A stretch of 60,344 nucleotides of DNA from contig JAFDHG010000001.1 of assembly GCA_019308925.1 (NCBI GenBank), positions 1 through 60,344 on the forward strand, given 5' to 3'. Made by a program: the position numbers and the translations under genes. The notes under the pieces were generated by a model. It saw only the letters and a program-made list of their open reading frames with translations. It was not told the origin of the DNA and searched no databases. Positions 50,215 to 59,389 of the stretch are shown here, piece after piece; position 1 is the first letter of the stretch, and each line of letters begins with the position of its first letter. This stretch comes from Deltaproteobacteria bacterium. Its GTDB lineage: Bacteria > Desulfobacterota > B13-G15 > RBG-16-54-18.

Positions 50215-51620
50215 AAGGGGATGGTTACCGTGAAGGTGCTCCCCTTTCCCAGCTCGCTCTCCGCCGCAATCTGGCCCTGATGGGATTGGGCAATCCACTT
50301 GCAAATGCTCAACCCCAACCCTGTCCCACCAGTGTCCCGTGACCTCGCCTTATCCACCCGGAAGAAGCGATCAAAGACCCGTTCTAGATCCTGTTGGTCG
50401 ATCCCTACCCCTGTGTCGGTGACCTGGATCTTGACCACCCCCTTTTCCCGGTCCCCCTTCACCCTCAACTCTACCTCGCCCCCGGAAGGGGTATATTTTA
50501 CCCCGTTCTCCACCAAATTCAAGATGAGTTGGCGCAGAAGCAGGGGGTCCCCCTCTACCTGTGTGAAGCCATCGTCCATGCATTGCAGCAAGACACCCCT
50601 CTCCTGGGCCAGGAGCTGGAGGTCTTCCCATACCTCCCGGGCCAGGTAAGACAGATCCACCTCCTCCCGCTCCAATTTGAATTCCCCCATGTCCGCCCGG
50701 GAGAGGGTGAGCAGGTCCCCTACAATACGGGACATGCGGTCTATCTCCTCCAGGTTGCTGGCCAATATCCGCCGATATTCCCCCAGGTCCCTCTTCTTTT
50801 TTAGCCCTACTTCCACCTCCCCCCTGAGGATGGTCAAAGGGGTCTTGAGCTCATGAGAGGCATCGGCGGTGAAGCGCTTTACCTGGCGAAAAGATTCCTC
50901 CAACTTGGCGATCATCTCGTTGAAGGTCGAGGCCAGCCTCCCTATTTCATCATTTACCCTCTTTATCCTTATCCTTTGGCTGAGGTCACCGGAGCCGATC
51001 CGGCGGGCGATCTGGGTGATCTCGTCCACTGGTCTTAGGGCCTTATTGGCCAGAAAAAGCCCCCCGACACTGGTGACCAGCAAGGCGGCCGGGAAGGCGA
51101 TCAGCAGGATGAGGAGGAGTTGATGAAGGGCCTCCTCCACCCCCTCCAGGGAACTACCCACCTGTACAATCCCTACCATCCTCCCGTTCTCTATGATGGG
51201 TAAGGTCACTACCCGCAAGGGATACTTTCCCATGACCTTGATGGTCTCAAAGGTCACCCTCCCCCGGGCCGCCTCCTTCAGGGTCTGAACGCTGATGGGG
51301 ATCTTCACATTCCTCAGGTTGGTCGATCTGTCCCCGACCCTCCCTGATTCGTCCAATACCTGGACAAACCTCCCCAAAGGCCTTATCCCGAAGTGCTCTG
51401 TCATGATCCGGTCGATATCGGCGATGTTAGGACCTCCTCCCAGGGGGCTGCGTACAGAGGAGGCAATGACCTCCGCCATGGTCTTTATCTTGTTGTCCAA
51501 TCCCCTGTGGAGGCTATCGGCCAGGGTAAAATACAAGAATAGACCAAAAGAGGAGAGGATGATCCCCAGGATCACCACATACCAAAGGGTGAGTTTGAAT
51601 TTTATGGTCTTGAAAAACAT
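50205..51620 (-). CDS. Two-component sensor histidine kinase (CusS/heavy-metal-type)
   Basis: This 471-residue membrane kinase has two transmembrane helices (about 10-32 and 170-192) enclosing a ~135-residue periplasmic sensor, then a HAMP domain (ALRPVDEITQIARRIGSGDL). The phosphorylated His is in DASHELKTPLTILRGEVEV. N and G boxes follow (NLVENGVKYTP; VTDTGVGIDQQDLERVF; DTGGTGLGLSICKWI). The layout is that of the heavy-metal/envelope sensor class. Its regulator is six bases upstream. Confidence 0.94.
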   Translation of the reverse strand: MFFKTIKFKLTLWYVVILGIILSSFGLFLYFTLADSLHRGLDNKIKTMAEVIASSVRSPLGGGPNIADIDRIMTEHFGIRPLGRFVQVLDESGRVGDRSTNLRNVKIPISVQTLKEAARGRVTFETIKVMGKYPLRVVTLPIIENGRMVGIVQVGSSLEGVEEALHQLLLILLIAFPAALLVTSVGGLFLANKALRPVDEITQIARRIGSGDLSQRIRIKRVNDEIGRLASTFNEMIAKLEESFRQVKRFTADASHELKTPLTILRGEVEVGLKKKRDLGEYRRILASNLEEIDRMSRIVGDLLTLSRADMGEFKLEREEVDLSYLAREVWEDLQLLAQERGVLLQCMDDGFTQVEGDPLLLRQLILNLVENGVKYTPSGGEVELRVKGDREKGVVKIQVTDTGVGIDQQDLERVFDRFFRVDKARSRDTGGTGLGLSICKWIAQSHQGQIAAESELGKGSTFTVTIPLKD

Positions 51621-51626
51621 ACTCCT

Positions 51627-52295
51627 CTATCCCTTCAATATATAACCCACCCCCCTGATGGTGTGGATCAGTTTGTGTGGGAAGTTCAGATCTATCTTTT
51701 TACGCAGGTGATTTACATAGACATCAATGACGTTGGTCATGGGGTCAAAATGATAGTCCCAGACGTGTTCCGAGATCATAGTCCTGGTCACTACCCGGTT
51801 GGCATGGCGCATCAGGTATTCTAGGAGGGCATACTCCTTGGCCGTGAACTCGATCTCCTTCCCACCCCTGCTAACCTTGTGGGTCAAGGGATCTAGCGTC
51901 AGGTCGGCCACCCTCAGCTCACCCAGGGGCTCCCGTTCCTTCCTCCTGAGCAGGGCCCTCACCCTGGCCAGCAATTCGGCGAAGGCAAAGGGCTTGGTCA
52001 GGTAGTCGTCACCGCCAGTATCAAGCCCCCTTACGATATCCTCCACGGAGTCCTTGGCAGTCAACATCAGGATGGGAAGGCTTAACCCATTATCCCTCAC
52101 CCTCTTCAAGACCTCCAGACCATCTATTTTGGGGAGCATAATGTCCAGGATCACTAGGTCATAATCGTTGACCTCCACCATGTAGAGGGCCTCCTCCCCA
52201 TCGTAGGCGCAGTCTACGGCATAATACTCCTCCTCCAACCCCTTTTTGATAAAGCTGGCCACCTTCTTCTCGTCCTCTACCACCAAGATGCGCAT
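51627..52295 (-). CDS. OmpR/PhoB-family response regulator
   Basis: This 222-residue protein has a receiver domain (phospho-acceptor Asp in DYDLVILDIMLPKIDGLEVL, conserved Thr/Lys in MLTAKDS and YLTKPFAFAELLARV) followed by a winged-helix DNA-binding domain (EFTAKEYALLEYLMRHANRV, then TNVIDVYVNHLRKKID). Such regulators bind direct repeats with 11-bp spacing, matching the promoter at 50156-50214. It pairs with the kinase downstream. Confidence 0.95.
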   Translation of the reverse strand: MRILVVEDEKKVASFIKKGLEEEYYAVDCAYDGEEALYMVEVNDYDLVILDIMLPKIDGLEVLKRVRDNGLSLPILMLTAKDSVEDIVRGLDTGGDDYLTKPFAFAELLARVRALLRRKEREPLGELRVADLTLDPLTHKVSRGGKEIEFTAKEYALLEYLMRHANRVVTRTMISEHVWDYHFDPMTNVIDVYVNHLRKKIDLNFPHKLIHTIRGVGYILKG

Positions 52296-52445
52296 AAGTA
52301 GCTCGTAGCTGAGAGCTTATTGAATTCTTTCAATTCTACCAACTAAGTAGAAAGAGAACCAAATTTTATTATTATGATCATTTACCAAAAATGCAAGGGG
52401 TTTTTGCTGGCGGAAAATTTCCTTGCTAACGGGCCCCTTTTTGTG

Positions 52446-52466
52446 TTATAGACTTTATTTCTATAA
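52446..52466. promoter_or_regulatory. Dyad upstream of the acyl-CoA dehydrogenase gene
   Basis: TTATAG-ACTTTATTT-CTATAA is a six-base dyad with nine-base spacing, overlapping the likely promoter region of the acyl-CoA dehydrogenase operon. It could be an operator for a TetR/FadR-type repressor. No strong promoter hexamers accompany it, so confidence is low. Confidence 0.25.
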
Positions 52467-52494
52467 GATACAAAACAACGAGGGAAATTGGGCC

Positions 52495-53694
52495 ATGGAC
52501 GTGGTGAGCTTAGAGATGAAGGAGGAGCGCAATCGCCTGCTCAGGGAATCGGTGAGGAAGATCGCCTCCACTAAGGTGGCCAGGAGGGCGGCAGAGATAG
52601 ATGCGGCGGGGGTCTTTCCGTGGGATATGGCGGAACTGTTCGCCCAGCAGGGGTTTCTCTCGGTGATGCTTCCGGAGAGCTACGGGGGTATGGACGGGGA
52701 TATCACCGCCTTCTGCATCATTGCAGAGGAGATTGCCTATGCCTGTGGCTCCAGCTCCTTAATGATCCTGGCCCACTCCGTCGGCCTGATGCCTTTGATG
52801 GTGGCCGGCAATGAAGAGCAGAAGAAGAGGTTCTACGAGCGGGTGACGAATGACCATGCCCTGGCCGCTTTTGCCTTAACAGAGCCCGAGGCGGGCTCTG
52901 ATGCCTCTGCCATCAAGACAACCGCAGTATTGGAAGGGGATTATTACATCTTGAACGGGAGGAAGTGCTTTGTGACCAACGGGGGAGCAGCCGATCTATA
53001 CGCCGTCTTTGTCACCACCAGACCAGGGGAAAGGACCCGGGGGATTTCAGTCTTCATGGTGGAAAAAGATACCTTTGGTCTCACCATCGGCAAGAGAGAA
53101 GACAAATTGGGTATGAGGGGTTCCGATACCACCGACCTCATCTTTGAGAACGCCGTGGTCCCCAAAGAGAACCTCCTGGGAGAGGAGGGAGGTGGATGGG
53201 AGATCACCATGATGACCCTCAACCTCTCCCGACCCGCCATCGGTGCCCAGGCAGTGGGAATCGCCCAAGGGGCCTTGGATTTCGCCATTGACTATACCAA
53301 CAATAGGGTACAATTCGGACAAAAGTTGGCCGACTTCCAAGGGGTACAGTTTATGCTGGCCGACATGGCCATGCAAATCGAGGCCGCCAGGGCCTTGGTT
53401 TACAAGGCTTCGGCCTTGCTGAACCAAAAGGTCTACGAGAGGGATCGGATGTCCGCCATCGGGGTGGACAAACTCTCGGCCATGGCCAAGTGTTTTGCCT
53501 CCGATGTGGCCATGCGGGCGACCACCGATGCCGTCCAGATCCTGGGCGGCTATGGATATCTCAAGGATTACCCCGTGGAGAGGATGATGCGGGATGCCAA
53601 GGTCACCCAGATCTTTGAGGGGAGCAATCAGATCCAAAGGGTGATCATCGCCAGGGACCTCCTGAGAAAATTCTGGGACAGGGACCTTGCCTAA
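52495..53694 (+). CDS. Acyl-CoA dehydrogenase
   Basis: This flavoprotein oxidises acyl-CoA to 2-enoyl-CoA, passing electrons to ETF. It has 399 residues. Landmarks are AFALTEPEAGSDASAIKTTA (substrate/FAD loop), KCFVTNGGAADLYAVFVTTR, RVQFGQKLADFQGVQFMLAD and, near the C-terminus, IFEGSNQIQRVIIARDL with the catalytic Glu. The ATG at 52495 removes an unlikely 24-residue extension. The chain-length specificity is not evident. The ferredoxin gene overlaps its end. Confidence 0.94.
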   Translation: MDVVSLEMKEERNRLLRESVRKIASTKVARRAAEIDAAGVFPWDMAELFAQQGFLSVMLPESYGGMDGDITAFCIIAEEIAYACGSSSLMILAHSVGLMPLMVAGNEEQKKRFYERVTNDHALAAFALTEPEAGSDASAIKTTAVLEGDYYILNGRKCFVTNGGAADLYAVFVTTRPGERTRGISVFMVEKDTFGLTIGKREDKLGMRGSDTTDLIFENAVVPKENLLGEEGGGWEITMMTLNLSRPAIGAQAVGIAQGALDFAIDYTNNRVQFGQKLADFQGVQFMLADMAMQIEAARALVYKASALLNQKVYERDRMSAIGVDKLSAMAKCFASDVAMRATTDAVQILGGYGYLKDYPVERMMRDAKVTQIFEGSNQIQRVIIARDLLRKFWDRDLA

Positions 53695-53938
53695 AGAAAT
53701 CCAGGTCTATCCCGAACTGTGCTGTGGCTGCATGCTCTGCAGCCTGATCTGTTCCGCCCTCCACTATAAATCCTTCTGGCCTGCCAAGGCATATATCACC
53801 GTAAAGGAAGACCTACACGAGGCCCATTTCTCCATCAGCATAGATCAGGGGTGCGAGAAGTGTCTGGCCTGTGTTAAGATGTGTCCCACCGGGTCTCTGC
53901 AGGAAGAGGGAGAGGATGGCCAGGCTACTCAACATTGA
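53687..53938 (+). CDS. Ferredoxin-like protein with two 4Fe-4S sites
   Basis: This 83-residue electron carrier has CCGCMLCSLIC (N-terminal cluster, with spacing slightly expanded after the third Cys) and CEKCLACVKMCPTGSL (second cluster, classical). It starts with TTG overlapping the acyl-CoA dehydrogenase stop by eight bases and overlaps the AOR gene start. It likely serves as the direct electron partner of the downstream aldehyde oxidoreductase. Confidence 0.88.
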   Translation: MPKEIQVYPELCCGCMLCSLICSALHYKSFWPAKAYITVKEDLHEAHFSISIDQGCEKCLACVKMCPTGSLQEEGEDGQATQH

Positions 53939-55829
53939 CCTCACCTCTAAAAAGGTCTGGTGGGAGGACATCGAGGCCCTGCGTCGAGGCTATATCGGTG
54001 GGGTGGGGATCAACGCTCGACTTGCTTACGATCTCATACCCCGAGGGGCCGATTCATTTGGGGCGGAAAACGTCCTCATCTTCGGGGTAGGTCCCTTTGT
54101 GGGTACAAACATCCCCACTGCCTGCCGGACAGAGGTCACCGCCAAGTCACCCCTTACCAACCTGCTGGGGACCAGTAGCTCCGGTCTCTATTGGGGGGCG
54201 CAGATGAGGTACGCTGGTTTTGACCACATCGCTATCTTCGGCAGATCCCCCTCCCCTGTCTACCTCCTCATAAGGGATGGGGAGGTTCAGATAAAGGATG
54301 CATCCCACCTCTGGAGGAAGAGCACATGGGGGACGTTGGAGGCCCTCCGCCAAAGGGAAGGGGAAGGCGTCCAGGTGGCCTCTGTTGGGGAAGGGGGAGA
54401 GAAGATGGTGCGTTTTGCCTCCATCCAGAACAACCTCCACCACGCCTGGGGAAGGACAGGGCTGGGTGGGGTCATGGGGAGCAAAATGCTGAAGGCGGTA
54501 GTGGTCTGCGGAGAGCACCCCCTGGAGGTCTTTGACCTCCAGGAGACCCTCAGAATGGCCCAAGAGGCGACCAGGAGGATCACCAAGGACGATTCCTTTG
54601 GCTACACCAGAAGGTATGGCACAATGGTGGCCGCCGATCCCTATAATAAATTGGGGGCGCTGCCCGGTTACAACTTCACCCAAGGCTCTATAGAGGGTTG
54701 GGAGGATACTAGGGGGAGGCGGGCATTCGGCCAGAGGTATAAGGAAAAAGACCTTGCCTGTTTCGCCTGCCCCATCGCCTGCACCCACTGGTCCCGGGTG
54801 AAGGAGGGGGAGCACCTCGGCTATCAGTTCCACGGCTTGGAGATCACCTATGACATGGAGTTCGGGGCGAAGTTGGGGATCAAGTCCATCCCCGAGATCG
54901 TCCTCTGTGTTGACCTCTGTAGCCAGTACGGTGTGGATGTGGTATCAACTGCCGGAGTCATCTCTTTCTTGATCGAGTGCTACCAAAATGGGTTGGTGGG
55001 GAAAGAGGAGATAGGGGGGGAGGTAGGCTGGGGTGATGTCCGAGGAATCCGTCGGCTCATCAAGATGATCGCTCACCGGGAGGGTATTGGGGACTTGCTG
55101 GCCGAGGGAGTACGCCGGGCGTCGGCCAAGATAAGGGGGAGTGAAGGATATGCCCTGCACATCAAGGGGGGAGAGATACCGGTGCGTGACCCCAGGGCGA
55201 AATGGGATGTATGGTCCCTGGGTTACCTCACCAACGTCAGGGGAGGGGATCACCTCCGTGCCAGGTCCCCTGCCGAATATCTCCCAGGGGGAATCAGAAA
55301 CCACCTGGAGGAGGAGTTGGGGGTCTCTGAGGAGTTCATTGAGGGAATGGATATCCCCTCAGGGCTCAAGGAGGAGATATTCGGTCAGCCACCACACAAG
55401 GTCGATATCCCCAAGATGGCCAAATACGCCGAGGAGCTCATCACCCTGATCAATGCCGCCGGGGTCTGCATCAGGCCACCGGTGCTCAGGACCTTTGGCC
55501 CTGAGCTGTTCAGTCAGGGACTGCGCGCAACCCTGGGTCTCGAGTTAAGCCCCGAGGAGGTCTTGCGCGCAGGGGAGAGGATCTGGAACTTGCAGCATCT
55601 GTTCAACCTGAGGGAAGGGGAAAAGATAGAAGGATGGACCTTTCCCGACCGTTTCTACCAGCAAGATACAGGAAGGGGGGTCTTGGATCAAGAGAAGGTA
55701 AAGGAAACCCTGATGAAGTATTTTATCACCAGGGGATGGGACCCGGAGACGGGTTTCCCCAATGCCGAGAAACTGGAGGAACTGGGGCTCCTGCAGGAAG
55801 GAGGACAATTAAGGGATGCAGCTCTATGA
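53916..55829 (+). CDS. aor: Aldehyde:ferredoxin oxidoreductase (tungsten/molybdenum bis-pterin)
   Basis: This enzyme oxidises aldehydes to acids, or reduces acids in reverse, using ferredoxin. It has 637 residues, the usual AOR length. The cluster-binding cysteines are Cys282, Cys285 and Cys289 (CFACPIACTHW) plus a C-terminal Cys in NAAGVCIRPP. Pterin-binding segments are visible (VGPFVGTNIPTACRTEVTAK). The ATG at 53916 follows GGGAGAGG. The frame opens further upstream, but those codons overlap the ferredoxin and are not conserved. The real substrate is unknown. Confidence 0.94.
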   Translation: MARLLNIDLTSKKVWWEDIEALRRGYIGGVGINARLAYDLIPRGADSFGAENVLIFGVGPFVGTNIPTACRTEVTAKSPLTNLLGTSSSGLYWGAQMRYAGFDHIAIFGRSPSPVYLLIRDGEVQIKDASHLWRKSTWGTLEALRQREGEGVQVASVGEGGEKMVRFASIQNNLHHAWGRTGLGGVMGSKMLKAVVVCGEHPLEVFDLQETLRMAQEATRRITKDDSFGYTRRYGTMVAADPYNKLGALPGYNFTQGSIEGWEDTRGRRAFGQRYKEKDLACFACPIACTHWSRVKEGEHLGYQFHGLEITYDMEFGAKLGIKSIPEIVLCVDLCSQYGVDVVSTAGVISFLIECYQNGLVGKEEIGGEVGWGDVRGIRRLIKMIAHREGIGDLLAEGVRRASAKIRGSEGYALHIKGGEIPVRDPRAKWDVWSLGYLTNVRGGDHLRARSPAEYLPGGIRNHLEEELGVSEEFIEGMDIPSGLKEEIFGQPPHKVDIPKMAKYAEELITLINAAGVCIRPPVLRTFGPELFSQGLRATLGLELSPEEVLRAGERIWNLQHLFNLREGEKIEGWTFPDRFYQQDTGRGVLDQEKVKETLMKYFITRGWDPETGFPNAEKLEELGLLQEGGQLRDAAL

Positions 55830-56301
55830 GGTGAACTTTCAATCGGTGGTATCCCCCTATCGGGGCGAGCTGATCATCCCCTTTCGTGAGGTCACCGTGC
55901 GCAAGCTCCAAAAGGTACCGGGAGAGATCAAGGTAGAGGGGGAGATCAGGTGTTACAGGTTGCGGGAGTTTGTCGCCTCGGCCTTGGGGGAGGCGATATT
56001 CTTTACCCGCTTGGGACCCATGGACAGGGAAAGAGGGACCCTTCCTGTAGATGCCCTCATCACCTTCACCTTTATCCTCTTTGAGATAAAGGAGGATGAT
56101 TTCTTTCAAAAGACCTCCATGGAAGAGTTCGTCATCGATCAGAGCTTCTTGGATCTGGCCACTACCAGTGGGATAAGGCTCGCCCAGTTTGAGGAATTCG
56201 ACCATTTCCTGGTTCAGCGGGTAGACGAGGAGGCGGTCCCCAGGGTGATCGAGGATCATTATCATCACCTTAAAGAACCTCTCTACTTCCGCGTCTGGTG
56301 A
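55816..56301 (+). CDS. Conserved protein of unknown function (161 aa)
   Basis: This is an acidic, mixed alpha/beta protein without membrane helices or recognised domains. It begins MQLYEVNFQSVVSPYRGELI and ends in a His-rich EDHYHHLKEPLYFRVW. Its start overlaps the AOR end by 14 bases and its stop overlaps the comEC start, so it is translationally coupled to both. A maturation or accessory role for AOR is possible but only an inference. Confidence 0.75.
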   Translation: MQLYEVNFQSVVSPYRGELIIPFREVTVRKLQKVPGEIKVEGEIRCYRLREFVASALGEAIFFTRLGPMDRERGTLPVDALITFTFILFEIKEDDFFQKTSMEEFVIDQSFLDLATTSGIRLAQFEEFDHFLVQRVDEEAVPRVIEDHYHHLKEPLYFRVW

Positions 56302-58751
56302 TGATCCCATCGGGGTGGAAAGGTTTCAACTCCCCCTTCCTCCCCATTAGCCTTGCCCTCATCGCTGGCATCTGGGTGGGCGAATGGGTCCCCACGTCCA
56401 TCTCCCTTATATCTTTGGGGGTAACCCTCCCCCTGCTCCTTTTCCTCTGCCGCCAGAACAAAAAGATAGCTAAGTTGCTGGCCCTGGCCTCATTGCTCGC
56501 CCTGGGGGCCCTCCTAATTCATCTCAGGATGTACCCCACCCTTGTGCCCCATCACATCTTGAAGATCCCCGAAGGGAAGAAAGTGGTGTTGACGGGGACC
56601 ATCTACAGGCCCCCGCAGAGGAAGGGGGAAAAGATCGTCATCTATCTACTGGTCGAGAGGATCTACGAAGGGAATAAATGTACCCCATCCACAGGAAAGG
56701 TGAGGATCACCATCAGAGACCCTGCCTTAAAATTGAGGTATGGTTATCTGGTACGCTTAAAGGCCAAACTCTATCACCCCCGCAACTTCCGTAACCCCGG
56801 GTCCTTTGACTATGAGGGGTATCTGCGGCGCCGGGGGGTATTGGTCACAGGATATGTACGGGGTGGAGACCAAGTTCAGATCTTAAGCAAGAAGGGAGGA
56901 AACCCTCTTTTGCGCCGGTTCGACCGCTGGCGGGAGGAGATAGAGGCCTTCTTGGACGAAAACACCCTCCCTCCGGGCAGGGGATTGCTTAAGGCGTTGC
57001 TCATCGGGGAGCGGGGGGAGATCCCTAAGGAGGTCAGGGAGGCATTCATTGATGCCGGGGCAGTCCACATCCTCGCCATCTCGGGGTTGCACCTGGGCAT
57101 CATCGTTACCCTGATCTTTTTATCCGCCCAGGGGCTCCTCAAATTATCGGAGCGTGTCCTCCTTCGGTATGACACCAGAAAGGTCGCCGCCCTGGCCACC
57201 TTCCCCCCTCTGCTCTGCTATATCCTCATCACAGGTTTCCCCATCTCCACCATCAGGGCGGGGATCGTGGCCTGCTGCTTTCTGGTGGCCATCCTCCTGG
57301 ACAGATATAGGAATCCCCTCAACACCCTGGCCTTCGCCGCCTTCCTCATCCTCCTCATCTCCCCCACCTCCCTCTGGGATCCATCTTTTCAACTCTCCTT
57401 CTCCTCTGTGCTGGGCATCATCCTGCTTATCTCTCCCCTATACCGCCGCCTCTTCCCTCAAGACCCCCTGACCCTTTTGACCCGCGCAAAAGAGGGAAGG
57501 CTAAAGAGAGGGATAGCCTTATCTCTGATCGCCTCCTTTGCTGCCATAGTGGTCACCTCCCCCGTGGTGGCCTTCCACTTCCACCGTCTCTCCACCATGG
57601 GTCTGGTATCCAATTCAATCATCATCCCCTTGGTGGGGTTGGGGCTTCTCCCCTTGGGGCTCCTCTGCCTCCCCTTTATACCCATATTCCCTTCATTAGG
57701 GGCCCTCTTGGCAAAGCTGGCCGCTGAACTATCCCATGGAGGGATAAGGGCGATGGAGTTGATCTCCTCTTTGCCCTTTGCCTCTTTCTACCTGCCGAGC
57801 CCCACGGCATGGGAGATGGTTATCTTTTACTCCTTTATCGCCTCCCTCCTTTGGCTCAAGAGGTCTTCCTTCAGGAGGATGGCCGTGGCCCTCATCCTCT
57901 TTCTCGTGTTATTTGACCTCTCCTATTGGGGGCTAAAGGGTTATGGGCAAAAGGGGCTTCAGGTAACCTTTCTTGATGTAGGGCAGGGGGACTGCGCCTT
58001 GGTAGAATTTCCCCGGGGCAAGAGGATGTTGATCGATGGGGGAGGCCTTTACGGGGATTTCGACGTGGGAGAGAAGGTAGTAGCCCCCTTCCTCTGGGAG
58101 AAGCGCATCTTGGGGGTGGATTATCTGGTCCTGACCCATCCCCAACCCGACCACTATAAGGGCCTTATCTTCGTTGCCCAGCACTTCCGGGTACAAGAGT
58201 TTTGGCACAACGGGCTGCTGAGCCCTGCCCCTGCCTATCGACAGCTCCTGCAGGTCATAAAGGAAAAAAGGATCAGGATGGTGAGGGCGGAGGACGGATT
58301 CTCCAGATCTATAGGGGGGGTCTGGGTGGAAGTTCTCCATCCCCCCATGGGATGGATGCCCGGGGGACCGAGGAAAAGAGGTTGGGTCAACAATAACTCC
58401 GTGGTATTGAAAATCTCCTTTGGGGATCATAGCCTGCTGTTCACCGGAGATATAGAAAAAGAGGCGGAGGCAAGGCTGCTGAAGGCCAGCAAGGGGTTAC
58501 GTGCCCAGTTGATCAAGGTACCCCATCACGGAAGCAAGACATCCAGTACTTACTACTTCGTAAAGGAAGTTTTCCCCCTCTATGCCGTCATCTCCCTGGG
58601 TTTCAGAAACCCCTTTCACTTCCCGAGTAGGAGGGTCGTGAGGAGATACAAGGGGTTTGGCTGTCGGGTATTACGGACCGATTTGGACGGGGCGATTATG
58701 GCAACGAGCGATGGCAAGAGGTTAGAGGTGAGGAGCTTCAGGGATCTATGA
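56301..58751 (+). CDS. comEC: ComEC/Rec2 DNA-uptake channel protein
   Basis: This 816-residue inner-membrane competence protein moves single-stranded DNA into the cell. It has an N-terminal OB-fold (DUF4131) segment (~60-170), the multi-helix competence domain (LKALLIGERGEIPKEVREAF; GAVHILAISGLHLGIIVTLI, ~230-510) and a C-terminal metallo-beta-lactamase domain. That domain has DVGQGDCALVEFPRG and an altered metal motif THPQPDHYKG, where the usual HxHxDH has Gln at the second His. Later strands (FTGDIEKEAEARLL, VPHHGSKTSS) are normal. The ATG start forms a TGATG overlap with the upstream stop. Confidence 0.9.
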   Translation: MIPSGWKGFNSPFLPISLALIAGIWVGEWVPTSISLISLGVTLPLLLFLCRQNKKIAKLLALASLLALGALLIHLRMYPTLVPHHILKIPEGKKVVLTGTIYRPPQRKGEKIVIYLLVERIYEGNKCTPSTGKVRITIRDPALKLRYGYLVRLKAKLYHPRNFRNPGSFDYEGYLRRRGVLVTGYVRGGDQVQILSKKGGNPLLRRFDRWREEIEAFLDENTLPPGRGLLKALLIGERGEIPKEVREAFIDAGAVHILAISGLHLGIIVTLIFLSAQGLLKLSERVLLRYDTRKVAALATFPPLLCYILITGFPISTIRAGIVACCFLVAILLDRYRNPLNTLAFAAFLILLISPTSLWDPSFQLSFSSVLGIILLISPLYRRLFPQDPLTLLTRAKEGRLKRGIALSLIASFAAIVVTSPVVAFHFHRLSTMGLVSNSIIIPLVGLGLLPLGLLCLPFIPIFPSLGALLAKLAAELSHGGIRAMELISSLPFASFYLPSPTAWEMVIFYSFIASLLWLKRSSFRRMAVALILFLVLFDLSYWGLKGYGQKGLQVTFLDVGQGDCALVEFPRGKRMLIDGGGLYGDFDVGEKVVAPFLWEKRILGVDYLVLTHPQPDHYKGLIFVAQHFRVQEFWHNGLLSPAPAYRQLLQVIKEKRIRMVRAEDGFSRSIGGVWVEVLHPPMGWMPGGPRKRGWVNNNSVVLKISFGDHSLLFTGDIEKEAEARLLKASKGLRAQLIKVPHHGSKTSSTYYFVKEVFPLYAVISLGFRNPFHFPSRRVVRRYKGFGCRVLRTDLDGAIMATSDGKRLEVRSFRDL

Positions 58752-59228
58752 GCCCCTCTTCAGGGGGAACCTCTCCCCATTGAGTAGGAGGAAGTATTCG
58801 TCAGCCTCCTCATCGTACTCGGCGTGTTGGGCCACCTGGTAAAAAGGGAGGCGTAAAAATCTGGCAGGGAACCTCCCCTCCTTTACCCGACAATAGGGGA
58901 CATTTGCCTCGGCGATCCGAAAGGTGTTCAAATCCAGTCTCTCCTGGGTACCATCGTTGAGGCGGATCAAAAAGGCCTCTTCAGCATCCCTGACAAGCTC
59001 GGCCCCCTGTACCAGGAATATGGTATCCTCCACCTCCAGGTATTCCCTCTCTCCTTTTATCTTCACGTAATACCCATTTTTGTCGAAGTGGAGGTGTTCA
59101 TAGAAGAGGGAGAGGATATCCTTCCGGATGATCTCCCTCCCCTGGAAGTACCATTTCCCATCCTTGTCCACCTTGATGGATGAACGCCTAATCCCTTCTT
59201 TTTCTTTTAAACCAAAATCTTTCAGCAA
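58746..59228 (-). CDS. DUF1285-like protein
   Basis: This 160-residue protein matches the DUF1285 pattern: DKDGKWYFQGREIIRKDILS, LFYEHLHFDKNGYYVKIKGE, then VEDTIFLVQGAELVRDAEEA. The function is unknown; members have a beta-sandwich fold. The apparent start is TTG at 59228. It is convergent with comEC with a six-base overlap. Confidence 0.78.
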   Translation of the reverse strand: MLKDFGLKEKEGIRRSSIKVDKDGKWYFQGREIIRKDILSLFYEHLHFDKNGYYVKIKGEREYLEVEDTIFLVQGAELVRDAEEAFLIRLNDGTQERLDLNTFRIAEANVPYCRVKEGRFPARFLRLPFYQVAQHAEYDEEADEYFLLLNGERFPLKRGS

Positions 59229-59389
59229 CGTTACCTTCTCAGTTCAAAACAACTCTTTACTTACCCTCTTCAAAATTATTTCGTCAAGTTATTTTAGAAC
59301 TAATGTCCCCCTTTTTTTCATGCAAATTCGCGCATCTGCAAGGGGAAGGTTTTCAACAGCGTACCCTTGGGTAGTATAGCTTGACTCAA

